Assembly (NCBI GenBank): GCA_016926115.1
Contig: JAFGPF010000060.1
Coordinates: 1 to 60,198 of the forward strand
Direction: 5' to 3'
Length of the DNA stretch: 60,198 nucleotides
Source: Dehalococcoidales bacterium
GTDB lineage: Bacteria; Chloroflexota; Dehalococcoidia; Dehalococcoidales; RBG-16-60-22
Under the pieces are notes generated by a model. That model saw nothing but the letters and a program-made list of their open reading frames with translations, was not told the DNA's origin and did no database searches. The position numbers and the translations under genes are program-made. How positions within the stretch are numbered: position 1 is the first letter of the stretch; every line of letters starts with the position of its first letter. Of the stretch, positions 20,401-28,118 are shown piece after piece.

Positions 20401-21007
20401 TGCCGGCGGTACGTTCCTGCCCGGTACCACCTACTACTGGAGAGTATCGGTATCCACCCCGATCAGCAGTGGCTTCTCCGAGACACGGAGCTTCATTGTC
20501 CAGACCACTGCGGCATCGGTCCCGACCGTATCCTCACCGGAGAACGGTGGCACCATCGCAAGCACCACCCCGGCATTCTCCTGGACTCCGGCAGCCGGCG
20601 CGCTCATGTACCAGTTCCAGCTGTCTGACGATCCGTCCTTCGCTACCACCCTGATGGACGAAGAGCTTGCCAATGCCGGTATCGTGTCCTCCGTAGCTCT
20701 CGAGAAAGGCAAGACCTACTTCTGGAGAGTTAAGGTCATCGATCCGGTTGATGGTGACTGGTCGACCGTTGCCAACTTCATGGTTGCCGCGGAAGAGGCC
20801 GCTCCGGCACCGCCAGTGGTGATCGAGCAGACACCCGCCCCGATAATCAACATACCCGAAGCACCTCCAGCAACCGTTGTTGAGATTCCGCCCGCACCCC
20901 CAGTGGAGAAGATTTCTCCCGCCTACATCTGGGCGATAATCATCATCGGCGCTGTACTGGTGATCGCGGTAATTGTCCTGATTGTCAGGACCAGACGACA
21001 GGTCTAA
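17462..21007 (+). CDS. Large secreted beta-propeller surface protein with C-terminal membrane anchor (1)
   Basis: About 1181 aa. A signal peptide (MKKVIKKYWGIGLVIMLLSS, hydrophobic to GAPVSA, cleavage before ADP) is followed by many Asp-box/BNR-like repeats (SVDGGSIW, SVDYGNTW, SADGGTERW, TADGGSTW) typical of sialidase/Vps10 propellers. Two fibronectin-III-like domains follow (FTWNRMSKATGYFLF...YYWRVSV; FSWTPAAGALMYQFQ...YFWRVKV), then a proline-rich stalk, a transmembrane helix (AIIIIGAVLVIAVIVLIV) and a basic tail RTRRQV. An Ala/Thr-rich insertion sits near residues 80-175. No catalytic Arg triad of true sialidases is evident, so a structural or S-layer-like adhesive role is more likely. 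The ATG at 17462 starts the signal peptide; AAGGAG lies 15 nt upstream. Strong promoter, leader and terminator suggest high expression. Confidence 0.82.
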   Translation: MKKVIKKYWGIGLVIMLLSSLFVAGAPVSAADPLNWETKTDAPSALFHVLEPGSEVIDYDVAPGGMVMYAITRAYACTAAAATAWTDGGDGLAESFTFTYVNENGVAARTGTVSIPAGAAAAAAGTVTLQIGDSGVTDITNVAATAVVADATAGTFNLVGNAATVLATFTFALAITDGAVNPQADVLYQSTFGGGMWTAITARLPVADFAGGLDYVAIAPDDPNTVVVATDTPTAAGLGAAISVDGGSIWSSMGNITSGTGVPATAIYDLTISPMVTGAFRYVAISGTAGAGLPGLYYYNYGSGVGAWRNACVVGAATDFVAGPVLGTGVAAAYTNVRTFQFSKNFPSDFMGSAVLEEDNGAIAADVVDMHILSFNSRNWDTPVAAGYPIALAAGAAAGGLVVNKASIAMYPDYDGGDEATRILFVGAKITDGAAEAGGVWRCYDNAAAAKVFGATTAVGVSSVAWDGTNLAAGASDTNVVYRSADPLVTSPTFLPSRSLKRIGVDAVGNDMVNLMFVGEVLYGAKLGVASCIAKSVDYGNTWNDFTLMDSALTTIDDIYFTQTGDPWYISGHDNNVSAVYRVSMFAYTRVLVVDLAAAGNPDFMLRGLPSEPGVVYAADEGGTTLYYSADGGTERWYRRGSVPVGMADLAVESAQVIYIGDAASVSVYKSVNAGFVWGLPINTTMTGFNAVINMIICIGENNVIVAGNGGGVAYTADGGSTWTNTMGVMNAFGTLQIAASGLAAGDYLFASEEANNTVWRCELGPGNPFGEWKSMNFPATAGLSAVTVAAASNEVNTGLQYYNGVLYVLQTDVAGTAACTPAIPAGTSYLTRSAAATVPGTHLELFWGTRYAEAGAPFLGLATTLTFNVSPTALKCYDGASGGVTLAAVDTASWTGMGVKYFDDTIIMGGPTLIAPADGKRIEVIAPMIAGIANVNFTWNRMSKATGYFLFIALDEAFTEMVLAPIPVASVLDPVSNIVAGGTFLPGTTYYWRVSVSTPISSGFSETRSFIVQTTAASVPTVSSPENGGTIASTTPAFSWTPAAGALMYQFQLSDDPSFATTLMDEELANAGIVSSVALEKGKTYFWRVKVIDPVDGDWSTVANFMVAAEEAAPAPPVVIEQTPAPIINIPEAPPATVVEIPPAPPVEKISPAYIWAIIIIGAVLVIAVIVLIVRTRRQV

Positions 21008-21040
21008 GAATGGCTTAAGGGACAATACTCCTGATACTCC

Positions 21041-21075
21041 GAGAGCCCCCCGGAAACCCGGGGGGCTCTCTTTTT
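21041..21075 (+). terminator. Intrinsic terminator of surface-protein gene 1
   Basis: A 13-bp perfect stem, GAGAGCCCCCCGG (21041-21053) with CCGGGGGGCTCTC (21058-21070), loop AAAC, then TTTTT. It lies 33 bp after the stop codon. Confidence 0.95.
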
Positions 21076-21097
21076 ATCCTTTTATAATGACGCAAGC

Positions 21098-22387
21098 CTA
21101 TATATCGTCGAGGCGCGGCGCCAGTATCTGTACCGGCACGATATCACCGCTATTCAATGACTCCGTCCCTTCCGGAATGCATATCAGGCTGTTGGCGCTG
21201 GCAATTGCCTGCAGACGACTCCGGTTCCTGTATAGGCCCACGCTGTAATTCCCTTTAGAATCGCGGGAGAGGGTGGCATCCTTGAATTCCGTCCACGCCG
21301 GGTGGCGGGTCTTCAGGTCCTCCGTAAGCCGGGCGGTGACTGTCTGGAGGGGGTGTATGGTATCGCCGCTCATCCGTAAAATCCCGGGCAGGGCAAGCTG
21401 CAGGAAAGCCATCTCGTTGCTCGCGGGCCCGCCGGGCAGGCAAAACACGGGCTTGCCCTCCCATATACCGAAGGCGATACCCTTCCCAGGTCCCATCCGT
21501 ACGTGGTGGAATACTTCATTCCAGCCGAGTTGAGCCAGCGTCCCTACTACCAGGTCACGCTCGCTTCCCCAGGCGCCACCGCTGGTCAGGATTAAGTCCA
21601 CGCCCGGCAGATGTCTTTTTAATTCCCGCTTGATGTCTTCCTCGCTGTCATTGACCACGGAAGTAACACAGGATATCCCGAAGGATGCCAGCCAGGACTC
21701 CATGGTTACCAGATTACTGGCGTATAACTGGCCGGGACTAAGGTCTTCGCCGGGTGCTACTACTTCGTCGCCTACGCCTACCACCGCTGCCAGCGGACGC
21801 CGATAGACACTCACCCGGCTGATACCGGCGGCGGCGGCAAGCCCCAGGTACCCCGGCAGGAGCTTCCGCCCTTTCCGAACGATAGTCGCCCCCTCCTTTA
21901 CCTCTCCCCCGGCACGCAGGATATTGCGACCCGGTTCGGCATCGGCGTTCACCGACACCTCTTCCGATTGCAGCTCTTCACAGAATTCCGCGGATACCAC
22001 TGCGTCCGCTCCCCGTGGAATCGGCGCGCCGGAACATATCTTGACCGCACTACCCGGTTTTACATCACCATCGAACCTAAAACCGGCGAATACGGAGCCG
22101 GTCACTTTCAACACGATGCTATTTTCTTTTGAGGCAGCCGCCACGTCGGCGGATTTAACGGCAAATCCGTCTTTAAGAGAAACATCGGAAGATGGATAGC
22201 TTACATCCGCCACCACGTCCGCGGCGGCAATGCGGTCTACGCTCTGGTCCAGAGTCATCTCCTCGGTCCCCACCGGCTTGACGTGCGAAGTAATAAGCTC
22301 GAAAGCTTCGCGGTAACCTACATAGTCGGTACCTTCGTCGATTTCGTAATTGTCCGCATCCATAACTTTTAACAGTATATACTCCAT
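21098..22387 (-). CDS. moeA: Molybdopterin molybdenumtransferase MoeA
   Basis: MoeA inserts molybdate into adenylylated molybdopterin. The 429-aa protein has domain I with SYPSSDVSLKDGFAVKSADV, the central SGAPIPRGADAVV, and the MPT-binding domain with GDEVVAPGEDLSPGQLYASN. FCLPGGPASNEMAF corresponds to the usual LPGNPV region. The typical SGGxSxGxxD motif reads TSGGAWGSERDLV, so the Ser-Met-Gly part differs and the acidic residue is shifted; a divergent paralog rather than the main MoeA is possible. A second Met at codon 9 could be the start; neither has a clear ribosome site. It lies tail-to-tail with surface gene 1 and diverges from surface gene 2. Confidence 0.85.
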   Translation of the reverse strand: MEYILLKVMDADNYEIDEGTDYVGYREAFELITSHVKPVGTEEMTLDQSVDRIAAADVVADVSYPSSDVSLKDGFAVKSADVAAASKENSIVLKVTGSVFAGFRFDGDVKPGSAVKICSGAPIPRGADAVVSAEFCEELQSEEVSVNADAEPGRNILRAGGEVKEGATIVRKGRKLLPGYLGLAAAAGISRVSVYRRPLAAVVGVGDEVVAPGEDLSPGQLYASNLVTMESWLASFGISCVTSVVNDSEEDIKRELKRHLPGVDLILTSGGAWGSERDLVVGTLAQLGWNEVFHHVRMGPGKGIAFGIWEGKPVFCLPGGPASNEMAFLQLALPGILRMSGDTIHPLQTVTARLTEDLKTRHPAWTEFKDATLSRDSKGNYSVGLYRNRSRLQAIASANSLICIPEGTESLNSGDIVPVQILAPRLDDI

Positions 22388-22432
22388 GCCTGAATTTATT
22401 CAACATCGCATGGTAAAAAGAAAAAAGCAGAA

Positions 22433-22454
22433 TTTTTAGAATATTTTTAGAATA
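22433..22454 (+). repeat. Tandem pair of TTTTTAGAATA
   Basis: Two perfect back-to-back 11-bp copies (22433-22443, 22444-22454) lie in the divergent promoter region between moeA and surface gene 2. They could be an operator or simple AT-rich sequence. Confidence 0.4.
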
Positions 22455-22511
22455 TTATTAGCCTTTTTACCTACCATTGTACTATTATATCGGTGGGGTA
22501 ATTTTCGCCAT

Positions 22512-25500
22512 ATGGCTAACGAAGTGTCCTCCCGGAGGCAGGTCCGGCGAGCAGGCTGGCTTATTACGAAGTTATTCGCTGTGTCAGCCGTTTTAGCTGC
22601 AATCGCGTTATCTTCCACAGCGACAGCGTCACCGGCAGCCGTAAAGTGGACAAGAGTCAACATTCCCGCCGAAGGCGAGGCGGGACACCGGGTCCTGGCG
22701 CCCGGTTCCGACGTACAGCATCTTACCATGGCTAACGACGGCACCCTCTACGCTTACGCTGCGGGTCTTACCGATACGCTGTACAGGTCCAACGATGGCG
22801 GCATAAGCTGGATGGAAACCGGCAACGTCCAGGATATCATAGTGGATATAGCGGTATCCCCACACGATGCGAATACGGTGTTTTATGCCACCACGTCAGA
22901 GGTGTACCGTTCCAGCGACGGCGGCAAGACCTTCACCGAACTGCCCGCAATCCCTGCCGGAATTGATAACAAAGAAATAACATCAATAGATATCGCCCAT
23001 ATGGACAACAACATCATCGCCGCAGGTACCAGAGATACCGATGGCGGCGAGTACGGAGGCGTCTATACCCTGAACGAGGGAAATATCGCCTCCACGTGGA
23101 CGGATACTGGCATCGGCAACTACGATGTGTACGCCGTGACTTTCTCCCCGGACTACGCCAACGACATGCAACTGGTCGCCGCCGCAACTGATGAGACCGA
23201 TACTTTTATCATCTTTAAAGCCGGGGATACGGACTGGAACGCCGTTACGGGTTATGCCAGACTGAACCGGGATAACTCGGCGAACCTGACCCCCGTAGCC
23301 ATAGCCTCAACAGCAACGTTTGCCTTCCCGGATAAATACAACGCCGACCCATCTTTCGGAAGCAGCGTTCTCTACGTAGCCATCGACAGCGACGCGGGAG
23401 AAGGAGACGTATACAAAATCGATTGCGTTGACGCCCCTTATGCGTCCGCGGCTGCCGACCTGAATATCGGCGAGAGTTACGCGCTGAATAATATAGATAT
23501 AACCGGTCTGGATATATCGGGTGAATACCCGTTGATTATCCTGCTAGCCGGAGCCGCCGATAACTCACAGACCTATTCCAGCACCGACGGAGGTATCAGC
23601 TGGACGGAAAGCCGCAAGGAACCGACGGGGCACACGACCGAAATTCTTATTGCCCCGGACTTTGCCACCACCGGCAGGGCGTACGCCGCCACCAGCGGCA
23701 CGGGTAGCGCCCTGTCCATCAGCCGGGACATCGGGGAAACATGGAACCAGCTTAGCTTGATCGATACGAACATAACCACCATCGTCGACGTGGCGCCTTC
23801 ACCCGGTTACGCGCAGGACAATACCCTTTTCATGCTGACCTTCGGGAGCGAACACAGTCTCTGGCGGACTCGGGACGGGGGTGAAACATGGGAAAGGATA
23901 CTCTCCGGCAACCTGGATGAAATCGACAGTATCAACAGAGTCGGACTCCCGCCGGAATACGGCTCCGGCTGCCGGACAGTGTTCGCGAGCGGGGAGAGTA
24001 ACGGCAGTCCATGCGTCTGGCAATCCACCGATGACGGTCAGAACTACCGGCGCCGCATCACCTGCGACCCCGTTACCTCTAACCCCTTCGGTATAGATGC
24101 CTGGGCAATCGCCGGTGAAAATAGCTTCTACGCCGCCGGCTTCGACGGCGTTAACGGAATGGTCTACCTGACTACCAATGGCGGTTTTTTCTACTCCGAA
24201 GGAGCGGCGGCGGGCAGCCAGTCAATATATTCGCTGGCGTTATCACCCGTCTACGAACGGGACGGCACCATCATGGTGGGGAACACCATTGGCTGGGTTT
24301 TCCTGTCCAGCGATAACGGGACGTCGTTCCAGCCGGTGCCCCGAGATATTGCCGTACCGCCGTTTACCGACTCCGTAATCGTCGCCTTCGACCCCGGTTT
24401 TGAGAGTAACGGCACCGTTTACGCCGCCAGCACTACCGCCGATGATGAAATTTATCGCTTCACTATCGGTAACGATACGGAATGGGAAAGCATCGACGCT
24501 ACCCTGCCCTCCGGTGTTTTAATCAGCGGGTTAACCACGACTACGGATGGAGCTTTATACGCCGTAAACTTCGATAGTGACGGCGGGATGGAACGCAGCC
24601 TCAATCCCACTTACTCACTCGGTCCCACCTTCGAGAATGTCACCCGCGGACTGGAAGACGGCGCCACGCTGCAGGGACTCTGGCAGTCCGGCAACCAATT
24701 ATGGTCGATAGATACCGCCAATACCAGGTTGATGACCTATTGCGATACATTAATACTGCCGCCGGTTCAGGTCACGCCATTGGACGGCACGGCGGGCATC
24801 GGCAGCCTGACCGACCATACCGTGAGGAATATCAACCTCGACTGGGAGACGCTGGAGGGAGCGACCGGCTACGAGTGGCAGTGCGACTATGATACCGATT
24901 TCTCCTCCATACCCGACGGATTCGAGGGAACTACCACCGGCAGCTCCATCCGTTTGCCTTCGCTGGAACCGGCAACCACTTATTACTGGCGCGTACGCGC
25001 CAGCTCGCCCGTACCCGGTCCATGGTCGGAGAAATGGTCTTTCACCACCAGCCTGGAAACGGAAGCCGTCACCCTCAAGCCGGAGAGTCCCGCCGCAGGA
25101 GCCGACGGGGTACCGGTTAAACCGCTCCTCCAGTGGACGGCGGTGGTGGGGGCGAACGCCTACGAACTTCTCGTAGCTAAGGATGTCGATTTCAGCAGCC
25201 CGGTCATTGTCAGGACGGATGATTTCGCCCTGCCCACCAATGCCTGGCAGTGCGATATCCGGCTGGACTACGAAACGACATATTATTGGAAAGTCAGGGC
25301 TACCAGCGACAGCACCCGCAGCGGCTGGAGTTCCATCGGCGTCTTTACCACGGAAGCGATGCCTGCACTTACCACGGAGACACCGGCGCCTAGTCATGAA
25401 ATCCCGCCGGAGAAGATACCGGAGATAACCCCCTCCATGACCAAAGCCTCCCTGCCGGCAACATCCCCTACCCTGGAAACGGAACCGCCGACTTTACCGC

Positions 25501-25652
25501 CGCCACTGCCGGAACAAGCGCCCGCACCAATCATAAGCCAGATAGAGAGTACGCCTTCCTGGATAATTTACATGGTAGGCGTACTGCTGCTGACGATTAT
25601 CCTGGCGCTAATCATCATCCTGGCAATGGTACTGAAGATGAAGCGGTTTTAA
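22512..25652 (+). CDS. Large secreted beta-propeller surface protein with C-terminal membrane anchor (2)
   Basis: 1046 aa, same architecture as the protein encoded at 17462-21007. A signal peptide (basic MANEVSSRRQVRRAGW, then a hydrophobic run ending ATAS) is followed by at least eight Asp-box motifs (SNDGGISW, SSDGGKTF, STDGGISW, SRDIGETW, TRDGGETW, STDDGQNY, SSDNGTSF). Two fibronectin-III-like modules follow (DWETLEGATGYEWQC...YYWRVRA; QWTAVVGANAYELLV...YYWKVRA), then a Pro/Thr/Glu stalk, one transmembrane helix (VGVLLLTIILALIIILAMVL) and KMKRF. Both open with a W(E/T)...APGS(E/D)V segment, so the two are paralogs. Role: cell-surface structural or adhesion protein, inferred. Confidence 0.82.
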   Translation: MANEVSSRRQVRRAGWLITKLFAVSAVLAAIALSSTATASPAAVKWTRVNIPAEGEAGHRVLAPGSDVQHLTMANDGTLYAYAAGLTDTLYRSNDGGISWMETGNVQDIIVDIAVSPHDANTVFYATTSEVYRSSDGGKTFTELPAIPAGIDNKEITSIDIAHMDNNIIAAGTRDTDGGEYGGVYTLNEGNIASTWTDTGIGNYDVYAVTFSPDYANDMQLVAAATDETDTFIIFKAGDTDWNAVTGYARLNRDNSANLTPVAIASTATFAFPDKYNADPSFGSSVLYVAIDSDAGEGDVYKIDCVDAPYASAAADLNIGESYALNNIDITGLDISGEYPLIILLAGAADNSQTYSSTDGGISWTESRKEPTGHTTEILIAPDFATTGRAYAATSGTGSALSISRDIGETWNQLSLIDTNITTIVDVAPSPGYAQDNTLFMLTFGSEHSLWRTRDGGETWERILSGNLDEIDSINRVGLPPEYGSGCRTVFASGESNGSPCVWQSTDDGQNYRRRITCDPVTSNPFGIDAWAIAGENSFYAAGFDGVNGMVYLTTNGGFFYSEGAAAGSQSIYSLALSPVYERDGTIMVGNTIGWVFLSSDNGTSFQPVPRDIAVPPFTDSVIVAFDPGFESNGTVYAASTTADDEIYRFTIGNDTEWESIDATLPSGVLISGLTTTTDGALYAVNFDSDGGMERSLNPTYSLGPTFENVTRGLEDGATLQGLWQSGNQLWSIDTANTRLMTYCDTLILPPVQVTPLDGTAGIGSLTDHTVRNINLDWETLEGATGYEWQCDYDTDFSSIPDGFEGTTTGSSIRLPSLEPATTYYWRVRASSPVPGPWSEKWSFTTSLETEAVTLKPESPAAGADGVPVKPLLQWTAVVGANAYELLVAKDVDFSSPVIVRTDDFALPTNAWQCDIRLDYETTYYWKVRATSDSTRSGWSSIGVFTTEAMPALTTETPAPSHEIPPEKIPEITPSMTKASLPATSPTLETEPPTLPPPLPEQAPAPIISQIESTPSWIIYMVGVLLLTIILALIIILAMVLKMKRF

Positions 25653-25745
25653 GACAGATTTACGCTCAAATCCGCCTTAATGATTTGACTCCCCAAACGT
25701 AAAGCATTACACTTTTTTACAGGAAAACCAGCAGGGAGGGTAAAT

Positions 25746-25934
25746 ATGCCGCTAGTAACTATTAAAATCATCGAGGGAAGGACCGTCGAGCAGAAGCGCG
25801 GTCTGGCTAAAGACGTCACCGCGGCGATTGTAAAAAATATCGAGTGCCCGGAATCGGCGGTAATGATAGACATCGTCGACCTCAAGCCGGAGAACGTCGC
25901 CCAGGGCGGCAAGCTATTCAGCGACGGTCGGTAG
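25746..25934 (+). CDS. 4-oxalocrotonate tautomerase family protein
   Basis: A 62-aa protein with Pro right after the initiator Met (MPLVTIKIIEGRTVEQKRGL). That proline becomes the N-terminal catalytic base in this family, which interconverts enol and keto acids or acts on related unsaturated acids. The length and the terminal LKPENVAQGGKLFSD are typical of the short 4-OT/DmpI group. It precedes an FMN reductase-like gene by 9 bp; the physiological substrate cannot be told. Confidence 0.88.
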   Translation: MPLVTIKIIEGRTVEQKRGLAKDVTAAIVKNIECPESAVMIDIVDLKPENVAQGGKLFSDGR

Positions 25935-25943
25935 GGAGGCAAT

Positions 25944-26507
25944 TTGAAAGTCCTGGGTTTAATGGGAAGCCCGCGCATCAAGGGCAACAGCGACCTGCTT
26001 ATCGACGAGGCGCTCAAGGGAGCGGAGAGTCGTGGGGCGGAAGTCGAAAAGATAGTCGTGGACAAGCTCAAGATAGCCCCCTGCAAGGAATACTACGGTT
26101 GTCTCAAGGACGGCAAATGCATCATCCACGACGACATGGACGACCTCTACCAGAAGATTCTGGACGCGGATGCCATTATCGTGGCCTCGCCCATGTTCTT
26201 CTATACCATCAGCGCCCAGCTCATGCAGCTTATCAGCCGCTGCCAGGCGCTCTGGGCGAGGAAATACGTCCTGAAGAACCTGGATATCCCCGTGAAAAAG
26301 GGCGTGTTCATCGGGGTGGGGGCGACTAAAGGGGAAAAACTTTTCGACGGACCCAAGTTGACGATTAAATACTTCTTCCAGGCGATTAATGCCGATTACA
26401 CGGATGAACTGCTAATAAGAGGCGTCGACAAGAGGGGGGAAATCAAAGACCACCCCACTGCCCTCGCCGACGCCTACGTGATTGGTGAAAAACTCGTTTC
26501 CGGCTAG
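25944..26507 (+). CDS. NAD(P)H-dependent FMN-containing flavoprotein
   Basis: A 187-aa flavodoxin-fold protein of the NADPH-dependent FMN reductase / iron-sulfur flavoprotein group. VLGLMGSPRIKGNSDLL is the FMN-phosphate loop; a cysteine stretch (APCKEYYGCLKDGKC) then DDMDDLYQKILDADAIIVASPMFFYTISA follows. The cysteine spacing only partly fits a [4Fe-4S] ligand set. The start is TTG with GGGAGG four bases upstream; an ATG six codons later is less consistent with the family N-terminus. Forms a small unit with the tautomerase gene. The last 4 bp overlap the convergent zinc-ribbon gene. Confidence 0.8.
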   Translation: MKVLGLMGSPRIKGNSDLLIDEALKGAESRGAEVEKIVVDKLKIAPCKEYYGCLKDGKCIIHDDMDDLYQKILDADAIIVASPMFFYTISAQLMQLISRCQALWARKYVLKNLDIPVKKGVFIGVGATKGEKLFDGPKLTIKYFFQAINADYTDELLIRGVDKRGEIKDHPTALADAYVIGEKLVSG

Positions 26508-26743
26508 TCTTCCTTAATGAAGCCCATCAGCGCCTTCCATCGCTCCTCGCCGAGACACTGTTTTGCCGAGGGGCACCACTCGATGCAGGAAGGCGTTTGT
26601 TCTTTATAGACGTAATTGCCACACTTCTTGCACTTAATGCGGAGTTCGTCGGAGAACATCTCCACTTCATTGCCGCAGTTAGGGCATTTATACATTGCCG
26701 CCCTGAGGTTTCTCATGTCCTGTCCGGGGCACTTGGCTTCCAT
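26504..26743 (-). CDS. Small zinc-ribbon protein
   Basis: A 79-aa protein with two CxxC pairs (YKCPNCGNEVEMFSDE and IKCKKCGNYVYKEQ) forming a zinc ribbon, then CIEWCPSAKQCLGEERW with three more cysteines. The latter may be a second metal or Fe-S site. No named function. The ATG at 26743 has AGGAGGTG 6 nt upstream; a GTG three codons earlier overlaps that site and is less likely. Confidence 0.68.
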   Translation of the reverse strand: MEAKCPGQDMRNLRAAMYKCPNCGNEVEMFSDELRIKCKKCGNYVYKEQTPSCIEWCPSAKQCLGEERWKALMGFIKED

Positions 26744-26838
26744 AGCCGCCACCTCCTCGAAAAGCGGTATGTTGCTACTTTACCTACCTATAATACACAA
26801 TCGTCCCGACTTCCCTCAATGACTTTAGTCTCATGAGT

Positions 26839-26868
26839 TTGACTTACAAGTGAATAAAATGATATACA
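26839..26868 (+). promoter_or_regulatory. Candidate promoter of the enolase-superfamily gene
   Basis: TTGACT (26839-26844), 18-bp spacer, TATACA (26863-26868), 59 bp before the ATG. Confidence 0.5.
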
Positions 26869-26926
26869 AGAATAGCGTTACTAAAAACTTTTTATACCCC
26901 GTCGAAATTTTTACCGGAGGTTATTG

Positions 26927-28099
26927 ATGAAAATCACCAAAATCGAGTGTATCCCCGTTTCCATTCCCTTCGCCAAGCCGATGAAGATGGGGGGCGGCAC
27001 CGCCGTCGGCTCCGACGCCGTTGTCGTCAAAATCCATACCGACGAGGGGATTACCGGCATTTGCGAGACCGGCGATACTTCGCCGTGGTACATGGGAGAG
27101 AGCCAGGACTCCATCATGTACAATATTAACAAGGTCTTCGGTCCCCAGATACTCCTCGGCGAGGACCCCTTCAACATCGAGAGAATCGTGGCGCGGATGG
27201 ACAAAGCCGCCAAGCTCAATAACCAGTCGAAGGCGGTCATCGACTACGCCCTGCACGACCTCATGGGCAAGGCGCTGGGCATACCCGTTTACCAGCTCAT
27301 CGGCGGTCTTTCCAACGAGAAGATAGCGCTGGCGTTCGTGATGTCTTCCGGCACCGCCGAGGAGGTGGGGGCGGAAGGAAAAATGCTGGTAAAAGCCGGC
27401 TTTAAAGCCATGAAATTGAAAGTCGGTGCCCGCACGCCCGACGAGGACATTGAGATGATCGGCGCTTTACGGGAAGCGGTTGGAAACAAAGCCAAGATAA
27501 TGATTGATACCAACGGCGGCTGGATGTACCACCAGGCGCTTTACGTATTACAGAGAATTGCTAAGTTCGATATCTTCCTTTCCGAACAACCCGTGCCCCG
27601 GTGGGACATCGACGGACTGGCGCGACTCCGCAAAAAGGTGGACGTGCCCATATACCCCGATGAATCCGCTGCCGAACCCCATGACCTTGTCAAACTAATC
27701 GAGCGGGAAGCCGCGGACGGCTTTTTCCTGAAAGTCCCCAAGGCGGGCGGCATACATAAGTCCCGTAAGTGGGTAGCCGTCGCCCAGGCGGCCAACCTGC
27801 CGGTAATGACCGGATGCATGATTAACACTGGTCTGGGCTGCGCCGTCGAGGCGCATTTCCTCGCCGCCAGCGATTGGACGGGAAATATCGAGCAGGAATC
27901 CATCGGGCCCCTCAACCTCTACAACATACACGATACGGTCAGCACTCCACTGAAGGACGACCTTGCCGTTAAAGTCCCCAGGTACGAAAAAGGCTTTCTC
28001 TATCCGCCGGATGGTCCCGGTCTCGGAGTGGAGCTTAACGAGGCAGCAGTCAAGAAACTGGCGACCCCCGGCAAGAGTCCCACGGTAATAGGCAAATAA
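26927..28099 (+). CDS. Mandelate racemase / muconate-lactonizing family enzyme (enolase superfamily)
   Basis: A 390-aa enzyme whose family abstracts a proton alpha to a carboxylate. The N-terminal capping domain (ITKIECIPVSIPFAKPMKMG) precedes a barrel with the catalytic lysine pair in AMKLKVGART, metal ligands in IDTNGGW, SEQPVP and PDESA, and a late FLKVPKAGG strand. The KxK motif and overall length are nearest the MLE/dipeptide-epimerase-like subgroup; the substrate is unknown. ATG 26927 has CGGAGG 6 nt upstream. It is followed 19 bp later by an MmgE/PrpD gene, suggesting a shared acid-degradation task. Confidence 0.85.
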   Translation: MKITKIECIPVSIPFAKPMKMGGGTAVGSDAVVVKIHTDEGITGICETGDTSPWYMGESQDSIMYNINKVFGPQILLGEDPFNIERIVARMDKAAKLNNQSKAVIDYALHDLMGKALGIPVYQLIGGLSNEKIALAFVMSSGTAEEVGAEGKMLVKAGFKAMKLKVGARTPDEDIEMIGALREAVGNKAKIMIDTNGGWMYHQALYVLQRIAKFDIFLSEQPVPRWDIDGLARLRKKVDVPIYPDESAAEPHDLVKLIEREAADGFFLKVPKAGGIHKSRKWVAVAQAANLPVMTGCMINTGLGCAVEAHFLAASDWTGNIEQESIGPLNLYNIHDTVSTPLKDDLAVKVPRYEKGFLYPPDGPGLGVELNEAAVKKLATPGKSPTVIGK

Positions 28100-28118
28100 C
28101 AGTCGCCGGAGGTAGGAA

